Shown here: positions 9,157 through 17,619 of the stretch, one piece after another | Numbering within the stretch: position 1 is the first letter of the stretch | Layout of the letters: each line of letters starts with the position of its first letter | Assembly: GCF_902506655.1 (NCBI RefSeq) | Contig: NZ_LR734808.1 | Coordinates: 2,418,001 to 2,482,000 of the forward strand | Length of the DNA: 64,000 bases | Direction: 5' to 3' | Source of the DNA: Marinoscillum sp. 108 | GTDB lineage: Bacteria; Bacteroidota; Bacteroidia; Cytophagales; Cyclobacteriaceae | Made by a program: the position numbers and the translations under genes | The notes under the pieces: model-generated | Told to the model about the DNA's origin: nothing | The model's input: the letters and a program-made list of their open reading frames with translations, nothing else | The model's database searches: none

Positions 9157-9256
9157 TCTGTAATTTGCTTAAAGCCAGACATTCTCCACATTCATGTGAA
9201 ACTCAGGTGGGGCTTTCAGGGAAATTACAGAAATTTTTCTCAGGACAGAAACCGTC

Positions 9257-9793
9257 TCACTTTTTCTTTTTCAGAATGACCGCAGAAATGGCCGATATCA
9301 GGAGTCCCACAGGGAAAATCTCCAAAAAGGTAAATCCGGCCATCACCAGTGGGTTCTCATAGAGTTCCATCCACTCCTTCATCTCCTGCTGCTTCACTGC
9401 GATCTCCGCAGCACTCATTCCTTCTTTGGTATACTCCTGCATCTGATATGCCGAGTACTGGTCCATAAAGTCAGGCATGAAATTGGGGTAGTAAATCATC
9501 CAACCCACTACATAGATGCCGGAAGCCACCAGCACAATGTAAAGTCCCATAAAGAAGGCCTTCTTGAATGAGATTACTCCCGCCAAAGTGGTATCCCGAT
9601 AGTTTTTGATGCCTAGAAACACCGCGGACAGTGCCACGATCATGGTCAGATAACCCAAAAACTCCCCCTGGGAGAAATCATACGGTTCGCCCTCTGCCGG
9701 AGCAAAAATGAGCTGAGTAATCCACCAGCTAATGATGATGACCAGTCCGCTGATCAGCCCAAACTGCAAAGCCTTTTTAAGTTGTGCGTTCAT
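9257..9793 (-). CDS. DUF4199 family membrane protein
   Basis: The 178-residue protein has four hydrophobic segments (about 12-28, 45-62, 78-102, 150-172). The short Met/Glu-rich linker between the last two (MQEYTKEGMSAAEIAVKQQE) is the hallmark of DUF4199 proteins of Bacteroidota. The molecular function is unknown. It is the last gene of an apparent minus-strand operon after the M48 protease and a membrane-anchored LuxR-type protein, 85 bases after the latter. Confidence 0.8.
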   Translation of the reverse strand: MNAQLKKALQFGLISGLVIIISWWITQLIFAPAEGEPYDFSQGEFLGYLTMIVALSAVFLGIKNYRDTTLAGVISFKKAFFMGLYIVLVASGIYVVGWMIYYPNFMPDFMDQYSAYQMQEYTKEGMSAAEIAVKQQEMKEWMELYENPLVMAGFTFLEIFPVGLLISAISAVILKKKK

Positions 9794-9878
9794 GTTTTCT
9801 TTCTTTTGATGATTGAAATAAATAAGGCCTCAAGGAAAATAAAAAAACCAAAGTACCCTTCATACTTTCGGGTGATTT

Positions 9879-10307
9879 TTACTTTTTAGTACTTTCTGGT
9901 GAGCTGATGATGCCAAAGTCCCGCACTTTCTGAATGGCCTGCGTACGACTGGATACATTGAGCTTTTGGTAAATATTGGAGAGGTGGGTTTTGGTGGTAT
10001 TGAGCGATACAAACAGACGGTCTGCGATCTCCTGATTGGAACATCCATCCACCAGCAGACTGAGCACCTCAGTCTCCCGGGCACTCAGCTGGAGGGCCTG
10101 TGCCCTCGACTGGTCAATAAGTGTGGCCTGGCGCCGCTTATAGAGCTGAATTCCTACCCACACACCCAGCACCATAAAAATGGCCGCAATGACCACCCCA
10201 AATACCTCCAGCCGGAGATCCCGCACCATGGTGCGGTAGTGGAGTACTTGCAGCAGCAGCAAAAGCAGGCCTGTGGCCCCACCATATATCCAGTAGCTCC
10301 TCTTCAT
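9879..10307 (-). CDS. Membrane-anchored LuxR-type helix-turn-helix regulator
   Basis: The 142-residue protein has two transmembrane segments (about 5-22 and 34-55). A LuxR/GerE DNA-binding domain follows (about 72-130: LSARETEVLSLLVDGCSNQE, then TTKTHLSNIYQKL). There is no sensory domain beyond the membrane anchor, so the regulator probably responds at the membrane. Small LuxR proteins of this type often sit next to DUF4199 genes in Bacteroidota, as here. The start lies two bases after the stop of the M48 protease gene, indicating co-translation. Confidence 0.8.
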   Translation of the reverse strand: MKRSYWIYGGATGLLLLLLQVLHYRTMVRDLRLEVFGVVIAAIFMVLGVWVGIQLYKRRQATLIDQSRAQALQLSARETEVLSLLVDGCSNQEIADRLFVSLNTTKTHLSNIYQKLNVSSRTQAIQKVRDFGIISSPESTKK

Positions 10308-10309
10308 GA

Positions 10310-11551
10310 TTACATTTTTTGCTGCATGGCACGGATGCGCTCCAGCAGCGGAGGATGGGAATAATGTACAAATACATAAGCCGGATGCGGAGTGAGATTG
10401 GACAAGTGATCGCTGCTCAGTTTTTTGAGCCCATCTATGAGCGGCTGACCAGCATAGGTGGTCACCGCGTATTCGTCCGCTTCAAACTCATTTTTTCGAC
10501 TCAGCGCATTGCTAAACAGTCCCAAAATCCTGGATACAGGCGTGTATAGGATAGCAAATGCCAGCATGTTCAGATGAAGCGTCGTAATATCGCCGCCCAT
10601 GGCCCAGCTCACCTCACTATTGAAGATCATTTTGGAAAGCAGGAAAAGCATCAACCCAATGGTGAGGATACTAATCACCGTGCCCAGAATGATATGTTTT
10701 TTCTTAAAGTGACCTACCTCATGTGCAAAGACAGCCGTAAGCTCTTCGGTGGTATGTTGCGCTATCAGGGTATCAAACAAGACCACTTTTTTCTTTTTGC
10801 CCAAGCCTGAAAAAAAGGCATTTCCCTTGCTCGACCTTTTGGAGCCATCCATCACAAAGATACTCTTCAGGGGAAATTTCACCTGCTCACTATACGCTTG
10901 TATGGATTCCTTCAGAGATCCCTCCTCTAGCGGAGTGAGCTTATTGAAAAGTGGTAACAGCAGGGAGGTATAAAACACGTTCAGGAACAAAATAAAGACG
11001 GTAATGATGATCCAGAAATAGACCCAAAAGCCACTCCCCATGGCCATCACCAGGTAAATAAGGGCCGCCAGCAGAATGCAGCCTATCAGGAGTGTGAGTA
11101 CATACCCTTTCAGTTTGTCCAGCCAAAAAGTCTTTGGGGTCATTTTATTAAAACCAAATTTCTCTTCGATCACAAAAGTTTGGTACCAGGAAAAAGGGGT
11201 CCCAAAAACATCAGAAATGATAAATACCGCTCCAAAAAACAATAGCGTGGTGAGCGGCTCAAAAGGGGAAAATCCACGTAGCCATTTGTCCAGAAGTCCA
11301 AACCATCCAAAATAAATGGCCGCAAACATGAGCACAAAACTGAGTGTGGCGGTAAGGGTGCCAAATTGTGAGGTAGCTCGCTGGTAGGCCTGCGATTTGG
11401 CATACTTTTCGTTATCATAAATCCCGTTCAGCTCTGAGGGGATCGGCTTTTTAGAACTTTTATTATTGAGGTGAGTGATGACTCGCTCAAACACGAAATC
11501 GAAAGTAATGATCACCAGCAGGACAATGAGTATTGTTTGTTCATTCCACAT
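10310..11551 (-). CDS. M48 family (Ste24/HtpX-like) membrane zinc metalloprotease
   Basis: The 413-residue length and layout match Ste24-type CAAX-protease homologues. It has several transmembrane segments, the zinc motif HEVGH (in AVFAHEVGHFKKKH, about residue 277), and a downstream Glu-containing helix (RKNEFEADEYAV) that supplies the third zinc ligand. It probably degrades or trims membrane proteins. It is the first gene of the operon with the LuxR-type and DUF4199 genes. A perfect -7 element (TAGTTTTG on the minus strand) lies only five bases before the ATG, so the transcript may be nearly leaderless. Confidence 0.9.
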   Translation of the reverse strand: MWNEQTILIVLLVIITFDFVFERVITHLNNKSSKKPIPSELNGIYDNEKYAKSQAYQRATSQFGTLTATLSFVLMFAAIYFGWFGLLDKWLRGFSPFEPLTTLLFFGAVFIISDVFGTPFSWYQTFVIEEKFGFNKMTPKTFWLDKLKGYVLTLLIGCILLAALIYLVMAMGSGFWVYFWIIITVFILFLNVFYTSLLLPLFNKLTPLEEGSLKESIQAYSEQVKFPLKSIFVMDGSKRSSKGNAFFSGLGKKKKVVLFDTLIAQHTTEELTAVFAHEVGHFKKKHIILGTVISILTIGLMLFLLSKMIFNSEVSWAMGGDITTLHLNMLAFAILYTPVSRILGLFSNALSRKNEFEADEYAVTTYAGQPLIDGLKKLSSDHLSNLTPHPAYVFVHYSHPPLLERIRAMQQKM

Positions 11552-11555
11552 GACT

Positions 11556-11563
11556 CAAAACTA
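11556..11563 (-). promoter_or_regulatory. Candidate -7 promoter element for the M48 protease operon
   Basis: The minus strand reads TAGTTTTG, matching the Bacteroidota -7 consensus TAnnTTTG exactly, and ends five bases before the ATG at 11551. No TTTG was seen 19-21 bases upstream. The call rests on the -7 box alone. Confidence 0.3.
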
Positions 11564-11621
11564 TGCAGAACAAGCGAATAAAGCCGAAAAATGGGTTTTA
11601 GAAATTACCCATTTAGGGGTA

Positions 11622-11652
11622 TTTGAAGTGATCTTACTTGCTAGTACCTTTG
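11622..11652 (+). promoter_or_regulatory. Bacteroidota-type promoter for the acidic lipoprotein gene
   Basis: TTTG at 11622-11625 and TACCTTTG at 11645-11652 are separated by exactly 19 bases. Both elements match the Bacteroidota housekeeping consensus (TTTG-N19-TAnnTTTG). Transcription would start near 11660, about 77 bases before the gene start at 11737. Confidence 0.6.
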
Positions 11653-11736
11653 TTAAGGCAATTAGAATATTACAACTAATGCGTCAAATATTCCAATCAC
11701 AATTTTTTAAACGTCTACAATCCAATTTCCACTACT

Positions 11737-13101
11737 ATGAAACAATTACTTAATTTATTACTCGCACTCGCCATGGTGTTGACTCTGTCATTCTGTAATA
11801 AGGATGATGATCCCAAGCCTGGAGACAAAGACCCTACTGACACTACAGATACCACCAGCAATGTGGTAAAACTCACACCTGAGCAAAATAAAGAACTTCT
11901 CCAAACCATTGGAGTCCAGTTTGTAAACGAAATGTCCGCTATGCAGCAGACTGAAGGTATACAGGCGCTCACTTCCTTTGGCCTTTTAGTAGAAGGTGAA
12001 GACGATGATCCAGACCCGGGTGTTCCCAACCAATTGATGAAGATCAACAAAGCCATCATCGCTTTTGCTCATGGGCGCATATCGGCCAATCAATTTGGGG
12101 CCCTACCAGTAGCTCTAAGAACTGATGACGATGATGATGACTTTGAGTCTCTCCAGGAACTGTTTGATGAGGCCACAGGTACTTATGACTGGAATGCCGC
12201 AACTGAGGAGTTTGACTATACAGACAACAGTAGCGACAAAATCATTTTCAAATATCCTACGCCAGAAACCGGAACATCCAACAATACTACCCTCACATTT
12301 AGCAACTACTCCAGCGTGGAGATAGCTAATCCAATTGATGAAGAGTACACTGGAGACCTCCCAACGAGCCTGGACGTAGAGCTGAAATTAGATGGTGTCA
12401 CTCAGGTGACCTACGGTTTTGAGGTAGATTATAACAGTGAGGGAGTTCCTGAGAAAGTGGAAACAGCCCTTTTTGTGAACCCATTTACTTTATCTGTTGA
12501 CCTCACAAACAACAAGTCCAAAATTGGAACAGGTGTAGATTTTTCTAATGGCACCAAAACGCTGATTGCTACAAGTGTAGAATTCAATGGTGACTTCTCT
12601 GATGCTGCCATAGAAGCTGCAGAGGAAGATGAAGAAAAACTAAAGGACGTCATCCATGATGCCAATTTCTCTTTCACCCTGTTGGATCTGAAAATGGTGG
12701 CTGATGTAGATTTCGCAAATTTCTATCCTAAAGTGTATAATCTGGATACGTATTATGACGATTATGACGGAAACACCGATCCAAAGCCCGACCTGGAGGC
12801 CAATGCTGAAAAATTGGAAGCTGCACTCAATGACCATGTAAGCCTGACTACTTCCTATGTAAGCACTGGTAAGATCGCCGCAGAAGTGGAGTGGTACACC
12901 TTTGTGGAGTCTGAGGAGTACTGCTGTGGCACTGACTACAGCGTGGAGCTGGGTGCACGCATGATCTTTGAAGATGGCAGCAAGGTAGACCTGGAAGATT
13001 ATCTGGAAACAGGATTTGGTCAGCTAGAGGGAGCCATCAACGACTTGCTGGATCAGATCAGCGAAGACATTGGTGAAGATCTGGAGCACATCGAATTTTA
13101 A
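11737..13101 (+). CDS. Acidic secreted lipoprotein of unknown function
   Basis: The 454-residue protein begins with a lipoprotein signal (MKQLLNLLLALAMVLTLSFC, Cys at 20). An Asp/Thr/Pro-rich linker follows (NKDDDPKPGDKDPTDTTDTT). The remainder is strongly acidic with poly-Asp runs (TDDDDDDFESL), consistent with surface exposure and Ca2+ binding, though neither is shown. No domain is recognised. It has its own good promoter at 11622-11652 and a terminator just after the stop, so it is monocistronic. Confidence 0.75.
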   Translation: MKQLLNLLLALAMVLTLSFCNKDDDPKPGDKDPTDTTDTTSNVVKLTPEQNKELLQTIGVQFVNEMSAMQQTEGIQALTSFGLLVEGEDDDPDPGVPNQLMKINKAIIAFAHGRISANQFGALPVALRTDDDDDDFESLQELFDEATGTYDWNAATEEFDYTDNSSDKIIFKYPTPETGTSNNTTLTFSNYSSVEIANPIDEEYTGDLPTSLDVELKLDGVTQVTYGFEVDYNSEGVPEKVETALFVNPFTLSVDLTNNKSKIGTGVDFSNGTKTLIATSVEFNGDFSDAAIEAAEEDEEKLKDVIHDANFSFTLLDLKMVADVDFANFYPKVYNLDTYYDDYDGNTDPKPDLEANAEKLEAALNDHVSLTTSYVSTGKIAAEVEWYTFVESEEYCCGTDYSVELGARMIFEDGSKVDLEDYLETGFGQLEGAINDLLDQISEDIGEDLEHIEF

Positions 13102-13125
13102 ATTTCTTAGTAGAGTTTTTCTCAT

Positions 13126-13164
13126 AAAAATGACTGTCCGGCTTCCGGGCAGTCATTTTATTTT
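13126..13164. terminator. Bidirectional intrinsic terminator
   Basis: A 12-base stem, ATGACTGTCCGG pairing with CCGGGCAGTCAT around a CTT loop and containing one mismatch, lies between two convergent genes. It is flanked by A-runs on the left and T-runs on the right, so it can terminate both the lipoprotein gene and the DUF4249 gene. Confidence 0.85.
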
Positions 13165-14009
13165 AAGACTATCCTGTGGTAACTGGCACCATATCCACCC
13201 CACACACCCAGCGCTGGTTTTGTGCCCCGGATATTACTCTCTACTTCGTTTCCCGAAGACCCAAAGGGATTACCTGCTGAGTAAAGTTCACGCTCCAGGG
13301 TCCTCCAAAAGTCAAAATGCACCTGATCCAACGTGCAAAACTTTACATTCACTGTATCCCCTTTCGTGAAATACACATCCTGAGCGACCTTGGTAAAGTC
13401 AGCAGGTTGCTTCAATATGGGATAACGAAATGATTCACCGTTAAAAGCCCTGTCGGAGAGGGTAGATTGATACGCCGGAATGTATCGATCATTCTTGCTG
13501 ATAATTCTGGTGAAGGAGCGATAGCGATTGACCGCACTGCCGTCATCTTTGAACCGTACCCAGATATTCACCAATGAATCCGACGGACCATCCTGCAAAA
13601 ACCACAAGCTATCCAAAGCCACTGGTGCAGGAATGGTAGTCGTGGCGGTGTAGGTCTCCCCCCTGCTTCGCACCTCCAGGGTATACTCCTTGCCAATGAC
13701 CCCACGCAGAGCTGTACCCCGGTAGTAATAGGGCGGGAAATAACCTTCATTTCTGAATAAGGTGAGCACTTCTTCATTTTCGCCATCAGACACTGACACC
13801 CTCGCTGTAGTGACAATCAGATCCAGTAGGTTCATAGAGTCTACAGGATCATAAAATCCGGAACTCAGCGTGAGGTACACAATGGGAAACTGCCCTTGTT
13901 CGATCGCTCCGTCAATGACGAGCTTCTGCTCAGAAGTAGGTAGCCCCTCCTCTATGGGTTCACATCCCCAGATCAAAAGCATCGATACGATCAGATAGAA
14001 TGGTTTCAT
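13158..14009 (-). CDS. DUF4249 family lipoprotein
   Basis: The 283-residue protein has a short lipoprotein signal (MKPFYLIVSMLLIWGC, Cys 16). The DUF4249 pattern follows: LVIDGAIEQGQFPIVYLTLS near the start and later TYTATTTIPAPVALDSLWF. DUF4249 proteins are found beside TonB-dependent receptors in Bacteroidota and are probably surface-exposed partners of them. Its ATG overlaps the receptor stop codon by one base (TGATG), so the pair is translationally coupled. Confidence 0.85.
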   Translation of the reverse strand: MKPFYLIVSMLLIWGCEPIEEGLPTSEQKLVIDGAIEQGQFPIVYLTLSSGFYDPVDSMNLLDLIVTTARVSVSDGENEEVLTLFRNEGYFPPYYYRGTALRGVIGKEYTLEVRSRGETYTATTTIPAPVALDSLWFLQDGPSDSLVNIWVRFKDDGSAVNRYRSFTRIISKNDRYIPAYQSTLSDRAFNGESFRYPILKQPADFTKVAQDVYFTKGDTVNVKFCTLDQVHFDFWRTLERELYSAGNPFGSSGNEVESNIRGTKPALGVWGGYGASYHRIVLK

Positions 14010-16339
14010 CAGAAGCTATATTCAAAACTAAGTGAAGGCAAAACCGGAAAGAGCGCTACTTCCTTCAAACTAATGTCCAGGGCATAGGCAGATACATCAC
14101 CCTTTACATCGAAATACACAAAATAGGGATTTCGACGATTGTAGACATTGTACACAGAAAACACCCAGGTTACCTGCTCATTCCCGCTGGGGTGCCAGCT
14201 GGCAGCAACATCCAGCCGGTGGTACATGGGCAGACGAAAAGCATTTCTTTCCGAGTACTCACTCACAATACTCTCATTAATGACATATTTGGCCACTGGT
14301 ACCGTCAGGTTATTGCCCGAGCTGAGCTTAAATAATCCTGAAAATGACCAGTTGCCGAGATGGTAGGTTCCTATAAGGTTGAGGTCATGGGTGCGGTCAT
14401 ACTTGGCGCGAAAGGTTTCTCCACCCTGCACTTCTTCAAAACTTCGCTCGGTCTTACTGAGGGTGTAGCTGGCCTGGTACTCCACCGATCCCGCATCTTT
14501 CGTTACTGAAAACTCTACGCCATAGGATTGACCCTTTCCGAAGATAAAGTCATCATCAAAATTCTTACTACCAGAGTACCCGGCAATGGCCCCGTTTCTG
14601 TACTCAATCTGATTTTGTAATAGTTTGTAATACCCCTCTACCGAATATTTTATCTGGCTGGAAAGGAGGCTGTAATAACCAAGCGCTACCTGATGTGCCT
14701 TCTGGGGGCGAATCTTCTGAGAACTGGGCACCCAGATATCAGTAGGCAAAGAGACCGATCCCAGGGGAGACAGATGGATGTACTGAACATTCCGGTCATA
14801 GGAGGCCTTTAACGCACTGTTTTGATTCATCAAATAATTGACCCTCACCCGGGGCTCAGGACTCACGTAATGTTGCACCCATTCGCCTTGTGAAAAATGC
14901 GTGGAGTCCACAGATACCAGATTCTCTGTGGTCTCGTAGCGCGTGAATGGTCCCAGGTGCACAAAGCTACTCAAGCGCAACCCCAGCCCGATTCGCAATT
15001 GCTCTGTAAGCGTGATCTCATCATCCACACTCACCGCCAGCTCAGCGGTAGGGAGCCAGGACACTTCAGAAAGATTAAACTCCTCCTGGGTGGATTCTAT
15101 ATGCACCTGACTCGGTCTGAAGTTTCGGTAAGAATACTCTGCACCAAAGGTCAGCAGATGTGATCCCCTGGTCAGAAAAACGTTGGCACCCGCTCTGGCA
15201 TTGGCAATGTAGGAATCCAGGTCAATCTGATAGATGCTCAACCCGGCCCCATAGCGTTGTTCGTAGCGTCCCAGCGTGGCGTACACCTCCCCATCCAGGT
15301 CAGCATTGGTCATCCATTTCCAGTTCACCCCGCCATTGAGGGTTTTCCAATAAATATGATTTTCGAAGGTACGCTCACTCCGGAAAAGGTAATCGTCGGT
15401 ACCCATGAAACCAACCAGTGAAAGCGTATGGTGACTATTGATTCGGTGATTGTATTTCAAAATCAGGTCTGAAAAGCGATAGTCGGTGCGCCGGCTGATC
15501 TCGCTTTCATCATCCATCAGATTTTGCGTAATCAGGTCGAGGTAGGACCTCCGTGCTGCCACCAGCAGGGAAGATTTCTGTTTGATCACAGGTATTTCCA
15601 GGCTTACACCTCCCGCCAGCACTCCTACTTTCACATGTCCGTGAAAAGCATCCGCATCGGGATTGATGGTCTCTATCCGCATCATGGATGAAAGTCTGCC
15701 CCCAATCGCTGCAGGAAAACCACTCTTCATAAAACTCACCTGGTCGATGGCCTTGGGGTTGAAGGTAGAAAAGAAACCAAACAAGTGATTGGTATTATAG
15801 AGCTCTATATGATCAAGCTCAATGGCATTCTGATCAATACCGCCACCACGAACGTAATAGCCATTATTTCCATCGGTACCTGAGGCCACCCCAGACTGGC
15901 TCTGAATAAACTTGAGGGGATCCTGCTCGCCCAGCAGGTAAGGCAGCTCGCTCTCCCCTTCCATGCTGAAGGTGACATAGCCAGTACCCGATTCCTGCAG
16001 TTGCTGCCTGGGTTGGTTTCCCCTGATCTCCACGGCCTCCATCACCACCTCATCGGACTCCAAAATGATCAAAAGTGTTGTGTCTCCACTGATCGGGAAA
16101 GTGTTTTGTACAGGCTTAAAGCCCACAAAAGTGATTTGAAAACTAATCTCAGTTCCTGAAATCTCCTTACTGACCTTACCATTAGTATTGGTGATCAAAA
16201 CCTCTCCACTCTCCAGCAGGACGGTAGCGCCCAATACCGGCGCCCGCTCGCTATCCTTCACTTGCCAGGTGACGACAGATTGTGCAAAAGAACCACCAGT
16301 CAAGGCAAAAAAAATGACCAGCAAGACACCTCGAATCAT
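14009..16339 (-). CDS. TonB-dependent outer-membrane receptor with a carboxypeptidase-regulatory-like domain
   Basis: About 776 residues. It contains a signal peptide (IRGVLLVIFFALTGGSFAQ), a carboxypeptidase-regulatory-like domain (about 20-105), a plug domain (about 110-230: YVRGGGIDQNAIELDHIEL) and a 22-stranded-type barrel ending in Phe (LSFEYSF). It is expected to import an unknown substrate across the outer membrane using TonB energy. The frame extends to 16372, but the ATG at 16339 places the signal peptide correctly. It is coupled to the DUF4249 lipoprotein gene and follows the PorP/SprF gene, from which it is separated by about 70 bases. Confidence 0.9.
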   Translation of the reverse strand: MIRGVLLVIFFALTGGSFAQSVVTWQVKDSERAPVLGATVLLESGEVLITNTNGKVSKEISGTEISFQITFVGFKPVQNTFPISGDTTLLIILESDEVVMEAVEIRGNQPRQQLQESGTGYVTFSMEGESELPYLLGEQDPLKFIQSQSGVASGTDGNNGYYVRGGGIDQNAIELDHIELYNTNHLFGFFSTFNPKAIDQVSFMKSGFPAAIGGRLSSMMRIETINPDADAFHGHVKVGVLAGGVSLEIPVIKQKSSLLVAARRSYLDLITQNLMDDESEISRRTDYRFSDLILKYNHRINSHHTLSLVGFMGTDDYLFRSERTFENHIYWKTLNGGVNWKWMTNADLDGEVYATLGRYEQRYGAGLSIYQIDLDSYIANARAGANVFLTRGSHLLTFGAEYSYRNFRPSQVHIESTQEEFNLSEVSWLPTAELAVSVDDEITLTEQLRIGLGLRLSSFVHLGPFTRYETTENLVSVDSTHFSQGEWVQHYVSPEPRVRVNYLMNQNSALKASYDRNVQYIHLSPLGSVSLPTDIWVPSSQKIRPQKAHQVALGYYSLLSSQIKYSVEGYYKLLQNQIEYRNGAIAGYSGSKNFDDDFIFGKGQSYGVEFSVTKDAGSVEYQASYTLSKTERSFEEVQGGETFRAKYDRTHDLNLIGTYHLGNWSFSGLFKLSSGNNLTVPVAKYVINESIVSEYSERNAFRLPMYHRLDVAASWHPSGNEQVTWVFSVYNVYNRRNPYFVYFDVKGDVSAYALDISLKEVALFPVLPSLSFEYSF

Positions 16340-16408
16340 TTGACTAAGATATTCGGAAAAACACACCTCCAAAAGTGAGACACCAATAATCCCTATAAAG
16401 AGGTATGC

Positions 16409-17488
16409 TTAGAAAATAAAGGGAACGGGGCACCTCAGCTGACGCACCTCGCGTGAAGGCTTACGCGGATCAGAAAGGTCAAAAGCATAAATAAGCGAGA
16501 TCTCATGAGCACCCCCACTACCTATTCCCAAATCAGAAATGGTATAATCAAAGCTATATCCAATGGTGAGATTATTCTTATTGATCCCTATCATCGAAAT
16601 GATAGCCTCACTGTTTTTGGTGCTTGTGAAACCATCGATCGGCAGCCCACGGTACCAGGCGCCCAACAAGATAGGCTCCAGCGTAAAATAAAGGCCCACA
16701 TCCAACTGCTTAAATGACCCTTGCTGCTTATAGTTTACCGAGGGTGTCATGCTTCGCTCACGACCCTTGCCCTGTGGCCTGGCGCGTTTGTTGAGCTCCG
16801 TGAAAAGGATCTTGTAGCCCCCATGCAGGGAAAATTTTCGAGGAAGCGGCGCATCTCCACCAGCTACTGCCTGATTGGGCTCCAGTACGTGGTGCATGGA
16901 TGCACCAAACCACATTTTATCATTGTATAAAATGCCACCAAAAGCCAGATCGAAAAACCTGGCGCTAAAGCCAGTGTCGAAAGTCTCCCCGGTAGTAGGA
17001 CGTACCTGACCGGAGTTGTCAAACTGATCTCCAAAGGTCAACCGGTCAAAATTCAAATCCCTGAAATAGTAAGACGCTTCCACTCCTGGTCTGAAAGTCC
17101 ATGTGTCTGTAAGATTCAGCTGATAGGCATACTGCAGACCAATATTCGTGGATCTAAGGCCGGCTATCCCCTCCTGATCAGTATTCACAATCAGTCCAAG
17201 GGCACTGAATTCATCTTCGAAAAAGTAGTCGATAAAAAAGGAATAAGTCACATAATTGGCATCTATGGATGGCCACTGATTCCGATAATTCAAGCCTGCA
17301 CGCCCAATCTGACTGATCCCTACCAACCCCGGATTGAGGTACATAGGCGCTGCATAATACTGTGAAAACTGCGGGTCCTGAGCTTTTAAGTTGTTGGTGG
17401 AAAGTAGGCTAACCAGCACAAACAAAAAACTCAGTCGGCAGAACAAACGCAGCTGATGTGAATTAAAATGAATCAAATTAAGTGTCAA
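16409..17488 (-). CDS. PorP/SprF family type IX secretion system membrane protein
   Basis: The 359-residue outer-membrane beta-barrel-type protein has the PorP/SprF signature after its signal peptide: QDPQFSQYYAAPMYLNPGLV, then GLNYRNQWP. Members of this family help deliver or hold type B sorted proteins at the surface; the classical pair is SprF with SprB. Fittingly, the divergent neighbour at 17620 carries a type B sorting domain. The start at 17488 is the only one that leaves the signal peptide intact. Confidence 0.9.
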   Translation of the reverse strand: MTLNLIHFNSHQLRLFCRLSFLFVLVSLLSTNNLKAQDPQFSQYYAAPMYLNPGLVGISQIGRAGLNYRNQWPSIDANYVTYSFFIDYFFEDEFSALGLIVNTDQEGIAGLRSTNIGLQYAYQLNLTDTWTFRPGVEASYYFRDLNFDRLTFGDQFDNSGQVRPTTGETFDTGFSARFFDLAFGGILYNDKMWFGASMHHVLEPNQAVAGGDAPLPRKFSLHGGYKILFTELNKRARPQGKGRERSMTPSVNYKQQGSFKQLDVGLYFTLEPILLGAWYRGLPIDGFTSTKNSEAIISMIGINKNNLTIGYSFDYTISDLGIGSGGAHEISLIYAFDLSDPRKPSREVRQLRCPVPFIF

Positions 17489-17529
17489 ATTGATTTTTGC
17501 CTTAAAGTTGCTAAACTAGGTAATGTAAC

Positions 17530-17540
17530 GTAAAGTTTAC
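17530..17540. promoter_or_regulatory. Candidate operator between PorP/SprF and the type B cargo gene
   Basis: The 11-base perfect inverted repeat GTAAA-g-TTTAC is flanked by TAAC on the left and GTTA on the right. It lies in the 131-base divergent intergenic region (17489-17619). It could be a binding site for a regulator controlling both genes, or chance in AT-rich DNA. Confidence 0.25.
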
Positions 17541-17619
17541 CGTTAGTATTTTATGCTAAATTTACATAGTGTTGTGATGCTAAGGACATTTTCCCTCTAA
17601 ATAACCCTTAATAAGTTTA

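Noticed and set aside
12125-12325. Short frame within the acidic lipoprotein gene
   Set aside because: It is produced by the repetitive GATGAT codons of the poly-Asp region.
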